From assembly GCF_030372765.1 (NCBI RefSeq), contig NZ_JAUCMW010000012.1, forward strand, positions 62,001 to 126,000: a DNA stretch of 64,000 bases, given 5' to 3'. Position numbers and translations under genes: made by a program. This document shows positions 44,042-51,284 of this stretch, one piece after another. The DNA is from Labilibaculum sp. K2S. Lineage in GTDB: Bacteria; Bacteroidota; Bacteroidia; Bacteroidales; Marinifilaceae. The notes below the pieces were generated by a model. The model was not told the DNA's origin and made no database searches. It saw only the letters and a program-made list of their open reading frames with translations. Numbering within the stretch: position 1 is the first letter of the stretch; each line of letters begins with the position of its first letter.

Positions 44042-45034
44042 CTAATTTCCTTTTGTCAGTTTCTTCAACACCTCGTACGAATTTCCCGAAAGCAAAGCTT
44101 CTTCGGCTCTACCAATAGCATCAGCCCTGCTGATTTCGGGATGCAGACAATGAATTGCCATGCCTGCATTGATAGTAACCACCGAATTTTGAGCGTAAGT
44201 TCCTTTTCCTTTGAGAATATCGACAAAGATTTTCCCTGCTTCCTCTACTGTTTCGCCACCATACAATTCTTCCGGATTCAATTTCCGTTTCCCAAATGCT
44301 TCCGGCTCCAACAGCTCTTCGATTTGGTTTCCAATCAATTTCACTTTCCCTGTCAGGGAGACTTCATCGTACCCATCAATTCCATGAATGATTGTATAAC
44401 TGGAATCTGTTTCCTGCAATAAGTACTGATACAAACGGGCCAGTTCCAAATCGAAAACCCCGACAATCTGATTCTTTGGGCGTGATGGATTTACCAAGGG
44501 ACCCAACATGTTGAAAAATGTTCGAACTCCTAAATCGCGACGGATTGGCGCTATGTTTTTCATGGCTGGATTGAATAAAGGAGCGTGCAAAAAGCAAATT
44601 CCTGCTTCATCCAGATCCCGTTTCAAATCTCCTTCCTTATTTTTAAACTGATAACCCAAATGTTCAATCACATTAGACGATCCGCAAAAAGAAGATACGC
44701 CGTAATTCCCGTGCTTGGTTACTTTTTCGCCGGCACCGGCAACTACAAATGAAGCTAATGTTGAAATATTAAAGGTGTTTTTTCCATCGCCTCCGGTTCC
44801 GCACAAATCAACGCCATTGTATTCCGATAAGTCAACAGGAATACACAATTCAAGAAGAGCTTCGCGAAACCCGGTTAGTTCCTCAACAGTAATGCTTCGC
44901 ATCATAAAAACCGTTAAGAAGGACGTAATTTGAAATTCGTTAAAATTCCCTTTTGTAATCTGAATCAAAACCTGTTTCGCTTCCTCTCTTTTTAAGGTTT
45001 TGTGTTCAAATAAATGGTGAAGTATATTTTTCAT
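44042..45034 (-). CDS. trpD: Anthranilate phosphoribosyltransferase
   Basis: This 330-residue enzyme has the PRPP loop DLCGTGGDGKNTFNIST and the anthranilate-binding KHGNYGVSSFCGSSNVIEHL. It is unfused to TrpG. The gap of 34 bases from trpG and two bases to trpC shows operon structure. Confidence 0.95.
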   Translation of the reverse strand: MKNILHHLFEHKTLKREEAKQVLIQITKGNFNEFQITSFLTVFMMRSITVEELTGFREALLELCIPVDLSEYNGVDLCGTGGDGKNTFNISTLASFVVAGAGEKVTKHGNYGVSSFCGSSNVIEHLGYQFKNKEGDLKRDLDEAGICFLHAPLFNPAMKNIAPIRRDLGVRTFFNMLGPLVNPSRPKNQIVGVFDLELARLYQYLLQETDSSYTIIHGIDGYDEVSLTGKVKLIGNQIEELLEPEAFGKRKLNPEELYGGETVEEAGKIFVDILKGKGTYAQNSVVTINAGMAIHCLHPEISRADAIGRAEEALLSGNSYEVLKKLTKGN

Positions 45035-45068
45035 TGTTCTTTTAGATTTGAGATGTGAGATATTAGAT

Positions 45069-45638
45069 TTAAGAATTTAACCAGTTTTCAATCATTTTCA
45101 GTCCATTAGGAGTCAAAACCGACTCTGGATGAAATTGAACACCCTGCACGTCATATTCCTTGTGGCGGATTCCCATGATCTGTCCCTCTGCATCTTCGCA
45201 GGTAACCAGTAAACAATCCGGTAAATTCTCTTTCGTGACATTCCATGAATGATATCTTCCTGCCGTAAACTCCTGATCGATTCCCTGCAAAACACCTTTA
45301 TCATCAGCAGTCCGAAAAACCGAAGTAGCCACACCATGATATACTTTATCCAAATTCTCAATGCTCCCGCCAAACACTTCTGCAATTGCCTGTTCTCCCA
45401 AACAAACGCCTAATATCGATTTAGTAGCTGCGTATTCGCGGATCACATCTTTTAAAATGCCTGCTTCGTCAGGAATTCCCGGTCCTGGCGACAATAGTAT
45501 CTTATCGAACTTAGCTACCTCTTTCAAATCGATTTCCCGGTTTCTGTGCACCTCAATGTCCTTCGCACCTAACTTTCGCAAATATTCCACCAAATTATAG
45601 GTGAAGGAATCGTAATTATCCAAAACTAAAATCTTCAT
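45069..45638 (-). CDS. trpG: Anthranilate synthase glutamine amidotransferase subunit
   Basis: This 189-residue class I amidotransferase has the nucleophile in GVCLGEQAIAEVFGG and the catalytic His/Glu in VQFHPESVLT. It supplies ammonia to TrpE and could also serve PabB. It lies three bases after trpE. Confidence 0.94.
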   Translation of the reverse strand: MKILVLDNYDSFTYNLVEYLRKLGAKDIEVHRNREIDLKEVAKFDKILLSPGPGIPDEAGILKDVIREYAATKSILGVCLGEQAIAEVFGGSIENLDKVYHGVATSVFRTADDKGVLQGIDQEFTAGRYHSWNVTKENLPDCLLVTCEDAEGQIMGIRHKEYDVQGVQFHPESVLTPNGLKMIENWLNS

Positions 45639-45641
45639 ATC

Positions 45642-47042
45642 CTATATATTTTGTGCCAATTCCATAGCTTTTCGCAAGGCAGCTAATTTATTACCCACTT
45701 CGTTTAACTCATTCTCCTCTTTCGATTTTTCAACCACTCCAGCTCCGGCCTGAAAATACAGCTGATTGTCCTTACTTAAAAAGCTTCGAATCATGATTGC
45801 CTGATTTACTTCCCCGTTAAATCCCAATGAACCGATACAACCGCCGTAAAAACCTCTTGCCGTTGGTTCGTATTCATCGATCAACTGCATAGCGCGGTAT
45901 TTAGGAGCTCCCGACAGGGTTCCTGCAGGAAATGTATCTCCCATTAACTGAAAGGGATTGTAGTCATCGGGAAGTTCACCGGAAACCTTAGATACCAAGT
46001 GAATTACGTGTGAAAAATACTGCACCTCGCAAAAGGTTTCTACTTTTATATTTTGTGCATCACGGCTCAAATCATTTCTGGCCAAATCGACCAGCATCAC
46101 ATGTTCTGCCTGCTCTTTTTCGTCCTTCAGCAATTCTTTAGCCAGTTCAGCATCTTTCACTGCATCACCGGTTCTTCTGAATGTTCCGGCAATTGGATGA
46201 ATGTATGCCTTCTTGTTTTTAATTTCAATCTGCGCTTCAGGCGATGATCCCATGATTCGGAACGATCCGTAATCGAAATAAAACAAGTAAGGCGATGGAT
46301 TAACTGACCGCAAAGCGCGGTACAAATTAAAATCATCACCTTTGTAAGCTTGTGAAAACTGACGGGAAAGAACAATCTGAAAAACATCACCTCTTTTGCA
46401 GTGCTTCTTACCCAAAGTCACCATTTTTTTATAGGTTTCATCATCCATATTCGATTGCTCCTCACCTTCCAGCGAAAAAGTAAAAGCCGGCAGGTTTCTA
46501 TTTCTCAACAAATCAGAAACTTCGCGTATTCTGGACTCATCTCCGTTTTTCACCAATTCAATAATCTTTAATGTATTGTTGAAATGATTTACTTCAATGA
46601 TGAATCGATATAGAGAATAGCACATTTGCGGAATGCCCGACTGCTTTTTGTCCAAATTAAAATCCAAATCCTCGAAATAAGGAACTGCATCGTAAGTTGT
46701 GTAACCAAAAAGTGCATTTGCCTTGGGTACATTTTCCTTTCCTTCCAGATCAAATTGATTCACAAAATCTTTTAACTTGCCCGAAACAAAGCGTTTGCCT
46801 TTGCCTCTGGCATCAAAAATTTCTTTTTTGCCTTCCACCTCTTCAATCAATTGCCCATCTTTTAAAGTGATGCTGGCAATTGGCTCCAAAGCAATAAAAG
46901 AACTGGCATTTTCAGGACTGTGGTAATCCGAACTCTCCAACAATATTGCACCCGGAAACCGATCTCTCAATTTCAGATACATACTCACCGGAGTAATTAC
47001 ATCGGCAAGTAATTCTTTTTTTAGGTATTTAAACTTTATCAT
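45642..47042 (-). CDS. trpE: Anthranilate synthase component I
   Basis: This 466-residue chorismate-using enzyme has PIAGTFRRTGDA, LVDLARNDLSRDA, GTLSGAPKYRAMQLI and the magnesium-binding EPTARGFYGGCIGSLGF. The N-terminal LLESSDYHSPENASSF segment resembles the LLES tryptophan-feedback site of other TrpE enzymes. It is the first structural gene of the operon and lies 24 bases after an attenuator terminator and 110 bases after the trp leader peptide. Confidence 0.95.
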   Translation of the reverse strand: MIKFKYLKKELLADVITPVSMYLKLRDRFPGAILLESSDYHSPENASSFIALEPIASITLKDGQLIEEVEGKKEIFDARGKGKRFVSGKLKDFVNQFDLEGKENVPKANALFGYTTYDAVPYFEDLDFNLDKKQSGIPQMCYSLYRFIIEVNHFNNTLKIIELVKNGDESRIREVSDLLRNRNLPAFTFSLEGEEQSNMDDETYKKMVTLGKKHCKRGDVFQIVLSRQFSQAYKGDDFNLYRALRSVNPSPYLFYFDYGSFRIMGSSPEAQIEIKNKKAYIHPIAGTFRRTGDAVKDAELAKELLKDEKEQAEHVMLVDLARNDLSRDAQNIKVETFCEVQYFSHVIHLVSKVSGELPDDYNPFQLMGDTFPAGTLSGAPKYRAMQLIDEYEPTARGFYGGCIGSLGFNGEVNQAIMIRSFLSKDNQLYFQAGAGVVEKSKEENELNEVGNKLAALRKAMELAQNI

Positions 47043-47065
47043 TTGGTTGTTAGTTAAATTCGATT

Positions 47066-47102
47066 CAAAAAAAAACGGCCTACTGAGTATCAGTAGGCCG
47101 TT
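47066..47102 (-). terminator. trp attenuator terminator
   Basis: AACGGCCTACTGA and TCAGTAGGCCGTT (47074-47102) form a perfect 13-base stem with a three-base loop. On the reverse strand nine T follow. It lies between the leader peptide and trpE, so it must be bypassed for operon expression. The upstream CAGAGGT (47155-47161), at the leader stop codon, could pair with GCCTACTG in the first arm with one bulge as an antiterminator. Confidence 0.9.
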
Positions 47103-47152
47103 TGCTATGTTCTTAACTATATTTTAGGAACTAAATTTTGCACATACGGGGG

Positions 47153-47221
47153 TCACCTCTGCTCTGGTTTTGAGAGTTCGTAAATGTGCCACCACCAATA
47201 TTTGCTATTCATTCCAATCAT
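47153..47221 (-). CDS. trpL: trp operon leader peptide with WWW
   Basis: The reverse strand encodes a 22-residue peptide (MIGMNS then KYWWWHIYELSKPEQR) with three consecutive tryptophan codons at residues 9-11. It ends 51 bases before the attenuator stem on its 3' side. In classical attenuation a ribosome that stalls at these codons when charged tRNA-Trp is scarce prevents the terminator from forming. The gene is too small for normal gene callers but its position, codons and terminator make it convincing. Confidence 0.92.
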   Translation of the reverse strand: MIGMNSKYWWWHIYELSKPEQR

Positions 47222-47241
47222 ATTTCTTTTTTTTCTTCCTA

Positions 47242-47274
47242 CAAATCTAATTAATAATTTATTCAAATTCCAAA
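47242..47274 (-). promoter_or_regulatory. Probable trp operon promoter
   Basis: On the reverse strand, TTTG at 47271-47274 and TAGATTTG at 47242-47249 are separated by 21 bases. Transcription would begin near 47235, about 14 bases before the leader ATG. A second TAGATTTG at 47271-47278 overlaps the -33. Confidence 0.55.
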
Positions 47275-47608
47275 TCTAAATTCACAAATTATCCAGCTTC
47301 CAAGAGAGATAAGTTAAACTTTTCCTTTAAAACAAAGACTTACAGCCAATGTTATTTTTTTTTATTTTAATTACACAAACCCAATTCAAACCATATCATC
47401 ACTCAACACACCCCAATTCACAATAGGGTGTTGCATATAAAAAGCTCAAATTATCTTACAAGCCCCCTATTTTACCCCAATTAATCAAATTATAATATTT
47501 TTTCAATTGTTTATAAAAAAAGCTCAAACCACTTGATTTTACTATATCTACAGCCAAACACACCAATAGAATTCAAACGTTAGCATTTTATTAATTCTAA
47601 AAAATAGA

Positions 47609-47639
47609 TTTGCAGGATAAGAAATAATTCATACATTTG
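47609..47639 (+). promoter_or_regulatory. Promoter of the aromatic (Phe/Tyr) operon
   Basis: TTTG at 47609-47612, exactly 19 bases, then TACATTTG at 47632-47639: a textbook Bacteroidota promoter. The expected transcription start is near 47646, 27 bases before the ATG of the first leader peptide. Confidence 0.85.
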
Positions 47640-47672
47640 GCGCAGACAATAATGAAACAATTGATTATTACT

Positions 47673-47732
47673 ATGAAATCATTCAGTACTTTCTTTTATT
47701 ATTTTTGGTATTTCTATTATCCACAACGATAA
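47673..47732 (+). CDS. Phe/Tyr leader peptide 1
   Basis: This encodes the 19-residue peptide MKSFSTFFYYFWYFYYPQR: five Phe, five Tyr and one Trp. An in-frame ATG at 47652 would add seven residues, but it is only about six bases from the predicted transcription start. The stop is followed at once by GGGCAAGA, the upstream arm of an antiterminator. The peptide senses charged tRNA-Phe and tRNA-Tyr in the standard attenuation model. Confidence 0.92.
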   Translation: MKSFSTFFYYFWYFYYPQR

Positions 47733-47785
47733 GGGCAAGAATTGATATGTAACAACTCGAACAGATACATTTAAAGGTCTTGCCC
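47733..47785 (+). promoter_or_regulatory. Antiterminator of attenuator 1
   Basis: GGGCAAGA (47733-47740), immediately after the leader-1 stop, is perfectly complementary to TCTTGCCC (47778-47785), which forms the 5' arm of terminator 1. The two structures exclude each other. A ribosome finishing at the stop would cover GGGCAAGA; a ribosome stalled earlier would leave it free. Confidence 0.85.
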
Positions 47786-47803
47786 AACAGGTAAGACCTT
47801 TTT
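47776..47803 (+). terminator. Attenuator terminator 1
   Basis: GGTCTTGCC and GGTAAGACC form a nine-base stem (one G-T) with loop CAACA, followed by five T. It lies after leader peptide 1 and well before any structural gene. Confidence 0.9.
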
Positions 47804-47818
47804 CATATAAAAATTACA

Positions 47819-47911
47819 ATGAACAATTCAGGATTGGCATTTCGATATTATTATTTTTATTTCTGGCACAACAACAACCGGGCGGGATGCCTTATACCTA
47901 ATTTTAAGTAA
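47819..47911 (+). CDS. Phe/Tyr leader peptide 2
   Basis: The ATG at 47819 opens a 30-codon frame containing AFRYYYFYFWHNNNR: four Tyr, three Phe and one Trp within residues 8-16. It starts 15 bases past the T run of terminator 1, so it is read only when attenuator 1 is bypassed. The stop is at 47909-47911, followed by a second terminator. Confidence 0.9.
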   Translation: MNNSGLAFRYYYFYFWHNNNRAGCLIPNFK

Positions 47912-47934
47912 AAAGTATAACAAAAATCCTGTTC
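47880..47934 (+). promoter_or_regulatory. Antiterminator of attenuator 2
   Basis: GGGCGGGAT (47880-47888), just after the Tyr/Phe/Trp and Asn codons, can pair over nine consecutive positions (three G-T wobbles) with ATCCTGTTC (47926-47934), which includes the 5' arm of terminator 2. A competing GGCA (47865-47868) with TGCC (47888-47891) pair could block it. Confidence 0.65.
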
Positions 47935-47956
47935 CAAGCGAGCAGGTTTTTTTTTT
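47928..47956 (+). terminator. Attenuator terminator 2
   Basis: CCTGTTC and GAGCAGG pair over seven bases (one G-T) around CAAGC, followed by ten T. It ends 31 bases before the aminotransferase ATG at 47988. Confidence 0.88.
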
Positions 47957-47987
47957 GAAACAGAACCAAATTTTAACCACAAGAATA

Positions 47988-49142
47988 ATGATTCAACCAG
48001 CAAATAGAACCCAAGGAGTTAAAGAGTACTACTTCTCTGTAAAACTGAAAGAGATAGCAAAACTAAACGAAGGTGAAGTAAAAGTTCTCAATCTGGGAAT
48101 TGGTGATCCGGACATGTCTCCCTCAGAAGATACCTGGGGAATGCTTAAAGATGCCTGTGAACATCCCAAAAGCCACGGTTACCAATCGTATCAGGGAATT
48201 CCTGCCTTACGGGAAGGATTTTCGAAATGGTACAAAACCTTTTTCCATGTAGATTTAGATCCGGCCAACGAGATATTGCCCTTAATGGGATCTAAGGAAG
48301 GAATCATGATTACTTCACTGGCTTATTTGAATGAAGGCGACGAGGTTTTAATTCCAAATCCCTCCTATCCCACCTACACATCGGTAACCAACCTTCTGGG
48401 TGGAAAAATTGTTTCTTATCCACTGATTGAAGATAACAATTATCATCCTGATTTCGATGCCCTCGAAAAAAGAGATTTAAGCAAGGTGAAAATCATGTGG
48501 ATCAACTATCCTCATATGCCAACCGGAGCACGGGCAAGTAAAGAATTACTCGAAAGAGTAGTTGCTTTTGGCAGAAAACACAAAATATTGATTGTTAATG
48601 ACAATCCTTACAGCTTTATTCTTAACGATTCTCCGATGAGCATTATGAGCATTGAAGGAGCAAAAGATTGCTGCATTGAGTTAAACTCGCTGAGCAAGTC
48701 GCACAATATGCCTGGATGGAGAGTTGGAATGATTTGCGGAAAAGCGGAAATGCTGGAACCTGTATTGAAAGTAAAAACCAATATGGATTCGGGGATGTTT
48801 TATCCGGTTCAGCAAGCTGCTGTTAAAGCATTGGCTCAGGATCAAAGCTGGTACGACTCCATCAATAAGGTATACAAAATCAGACGGGATTTGGTTTTTA
48901 AACTGATGAATCTGATTGATTGTACTCCTAGGGAAGATCAGGGCGGAATGTTTGTTTGGGCTGCAATTCCTGAAAAATACAAGGATGGCTACGAACTAAG
49001 CGATAAAGTTCTTAAGGAATCAAAAGTATTTATTACTCCGGGCGGAATATTTGGAGATCAGGGAGATAAATACATTCGTATTTCATTGTGCAGCAGCGAG
49101 GCGGTAATTGAGGAAGCCATTAATAGAATTAAAGAAAATTAG
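47988..49142 (+). CDS. Class I/II aminotransferase (aromatic/aspartate type)
   Basis: This 384-residue PLP enzyme has LNLGIGDPDMSPSEDTW, NPSYPTYTSVTNLLGG, NDNPYSFI and the PLP lysine in SLSKSHNMPGWRVGM. From its place it should transaminate phenylpyruvate and hydroxyphenylpyruvate, the last steps to Phe and Tyr. A start at 47955 (TTG) would fall in the terminator T run, so 47988 is used. It opens the aromatic operon, controlled by the tandem attenuators. Confidence 0.9.
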   Translation: MIQPANRTQGVKEYYFSVKLKEIAKLNEGEVKVLNLGIGDPDMSPSEDTWGMLKDACEHPKSHGYQSYQGIPALREGFSKWYKTFFHVDLDPANEILPLMGSKEGIMITSLAYLNEGDEVLIPNPSYPTYTSVTNLLGGKIVSYPLIEDNNYHPDFDALEKRDLSKVKIMWINYPHMPTGARASKELLERVVAFGRKHKILIVNDNPYSFILNDSPMSIMSIEGAKDCCIELNSLSKSHNMPGWRVGMICGKAEMLEPVLKVKTNMDSGMFYPVQQAAVKALAQDQSWYDSINKVYKIRRDLVFKLMNLIDCTPREDQGGMFVWAAIPEKYKDGYELSDKVLKESKVFITPGGIFGDQGDKYIRISLCSSEAVIEEAINRIKEN

Positions 49143-49161
49143 AACAGAAAAATTCGAAACA

Positions 49162-50046
49162 ATGATACTATCAGTAATAGGATTGGGATTAATTGGAGGA
49201 TCGATAGCTCTTGATTTGAAAAAAAGAGGATTTGTCAGTAAAGTGATTGGGGTTGATAACAATACTCTCAATGCTCACGCAGCTAAAAAATTGGGCCTCG
49301 TTGATGAAATTCAGGATTTAAAAAGTGCAGTACAATCAGCGGATCTGGTTGTTTTAGCGATTCCTGTTGATGCTTGCTTACGAGCATTACCAAACATTAT
49401 GAATCTAATAGATCATCAGATTGTTACCGATTTAGGATCAACCAAAGAACAGTTGATAGAGTCGGTTGCAAATCATCCGAAAAGAAATCAGTTTGTACCT
49501 GCTCACCCAATGGCGGGAACTGAATTTTCAGGTCCACAGGCAGCACATTCAGGATTGTTCGATGGAAAATGTGCCATTATATGCAATCCCGAAGATTCCA
49601 ACAAAAAAGCAGTAAAGCTGATAACAGAAATGTTCCATTGCCTGAGAATGAGATGTGTATTTATGGATGCTGAAGTGCATGACAGACAAACGGCTTACGT
49701 ATCTCATTTATCTCACATTAGTGCTTTCGCTTTATCGTTAACGGTATTGCACAAAGAAAAATCGGAAAAACATATTTTTGAATTGGCGAGTGGTGGATTT
49801 GATTCTACTGTTCGTTTGGCAAAGAGTTCGGCCGAAATGTGGACACCAATTTTTCAGCAAAACAAGAAAAACATTGGCAAAGTGCTTCAAAAATACATCA
49901 ATACCCTTCAACAGTTTAAAGATTTAATTGAGGAGGACGATTTGAATGGTGTTAATGATTTAATATTTGAAGCAAACGACATCAGAAGGGTTCTTGATCA
50001 GAAAGAAAAAAACGAGAAAGAAACGATACTACAAACAGAAAAGTAG
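49162..50046 (+). CDS. tyrA: Prephenate dehydrogenase
   Basis: This 294-residue NAD-dependent enzyme makes 4-hydroxyphenylpyruvate for tyrosine. It begins MILSVIGLGLIGGSIALDLK (dinucleotide-binding loop) and has VPAHPMAGTEFSGP, and a helical C-terminal dimerisation domain with SHISAFALS. The ATG at 49162 is preferred over an upstream one at 49108 that would overlap the aminotransferase by 35 bases. It is not fused to chorismate mutase; that activity is on the next gene. Confidence 0.93.
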   Translation: MILSVIGLGLIGGSIALDLKKRGFVSKVIGVDNNTLNAHAAKKLGLVDEIQDLKSAVQSADLVVLAIPVDACLRALPNIMNLIDHQIVTDLGSTKEQLIESVANHPKRNQFVPAHPMAGTEFSGPQAAHSGLFDGKCAIICNPEDSNKKAVKLITEMFHCLRMRCVFMDAEVHDRQTAYVSHLSHISAFALSLTVLHKEKSEKHIFELASGGFDSTVRLAKSSAEMWTPIFQQNKKNIGKVLQKYINTLQQFKDLIEEDDLNGVNDLIFEANDIRRVLDQKEKNEKETILQTEK

Positions 50047-50116
50047 TTCAAAATATTATCTAAGTAAAAAACCATATTTTTAATCACTCAGAAAAGAGTA
50101 AAAAAAACAGTATACA

Positions 50117-51202
50117 ATGAAGAATTTGGAAATTAAGGATCTAAGCAGCTGGCCAGTTGACGTTAGTACCCGCCCAATGGTTATTGCAGGACCTTGCAGC
50201 GCAGAGACCGAGGAACAAGTGATGGATGCAGCAAGAGGAATTAAAGCTGCAGGTATTCCAATTTTCCGCGCAGGAATCTGGAAACCACGTACCCGTCCAA
50301 ACAGCTTTGAAGGAATTGGCGCAAAAGGATTAATCTGGCTGCAAAAAGTAAAAGAAGAATTCGGATTGATTACAGCTACAGAGGTAGCCAACGCCCGTCA
50401 CGTTGAACTGGCTTTGGGTGCAGGTGTAGACATCTTATGGATTGGCGCAAGAACCACAGTTAATCCTTTTGCTGTTCAGGAAATTGCTGACGCATTACGC
50501 GGTCATGACATTCCTGTTTTGGTAAAAAATCCAATTAATCCTGATTTGGAGCTTTGGATGGGTGCAATCGAAAGACTTCATGCGGTTGGATTAACAAGAT
50601 TAGCCGCGATTCACCGTGGATTTTCGACCTACCAAAAATTGAAATACAGAAATGATCCTCAATGGCAAATTCCAATTGAATTGAAAAGAAGAATGCCGCA
50701 GCTTCCTATCTTTTGCGACCCTAGTCACATTACAGGAGATCGTGACCTACTTGAAGAAATCGCTCAAAAATCAATGGATTTGAACTACGAAGGATTAATA
50801 ATTGAATCGCATTGCAAACCCGAAGAAGCCTGGAGTGATGCCAAACAACAATTAACCCCGGTCGCTCTTCAGGAACTTTTAGCTAACTTGGTTCTTCGTG
50901 ATCCTGAGGCTCCAAATGAATTGGTTGACAATACTCTTGGCGAACTAAGACATTTAATTGATGATTTCGATCAGAAATTACTGGAATTATTAGAGAACCG
51001 CATGCAGGTAGCCAAAACAATCGGTCATTACAAAAAAGAAAACAACATCACCGTTTTGCAAAACAAACGTTGGGGAAGTATTCTGGAAAAAAGTATGGAA
51101 ATTGGAAAGAAAAAAGGCTTTAGTGAACAATTCATTAATAGCTTATTCAAAGCAATCCATCAGGAATCAATCAACCAGCAGGAAGAAATTATGAATTCAT
51201 AG
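50117..51202 (+). CDS. DAHP synthase fused to chorismate mutase
   Basis: This 361-residue bifunctional enzyme joins two steps. The N-terminal TIM barrel (1 to about 265) is a DAHP synthase: MVIAGPCSAETEEQ, FRAGIWKPRTRPNSFEG and DPSHITGDRD. The C-terminal about 90 residues (LGELRHLIDDFDQKLLELLE, then NRMQVAKTIGHYKK) are an AroQ-type chorismate mutase. In related fusions the mutase domain also confers feedback control by prephenate. This couples entry to the shikimate pathway with commitment to Phe/Tyr. Confidence 0.95.
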   Translation: MKNLEIKDLSSWPVDVSTRPMVIAGPCSAETEEQVMDAARGIKAAGIPIFRAGIWKPRTRPNSFEGIGAKGLIWLQKVKEEFGLITATEVANARHVELALGAGVDILWIGARTTVNPFAVQEIADALRGHDIPVLVKNPINPDLELWMGAIERLHAVGLTRLAAIHRGFSTYQKLKYRNDPQWQIPIELKRRMPQLPIFCDPSHITGDRDLLEEIAQKSMDLNYEGLIIESHCKPEEAWSDAKQQLTPVALQELLANLVLRDPEAPNELVDNTLGELRHLIDDFDQKLLELLENRMQVAKTIGHYKKENNITVLQNKRWGSILEKSMEIGKKKGFSEQFINSLFKAIHQESINQQEEIMNS

Positions 51203-51284
51203 ATAGTAGTAATTGGTATGTAGCAGTTCGTATTTTGGCTGACTGCTATGTACTAACTGCTATGTACTAACTACTCAGAAAAGA

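Noticed and set aside
47955..47987. TTG start of the aminotransferase
   Set aside because: It lies in the T run of attenuator terminator 2; the ATG at 47988 is better placed.
49108..49161. Longer N-terminus of TyrA
   Set aside because: It overlaps the aminotransferase end and precedes the Rossmann start MILSVIGLG; the ATG at 49162 fits the family.
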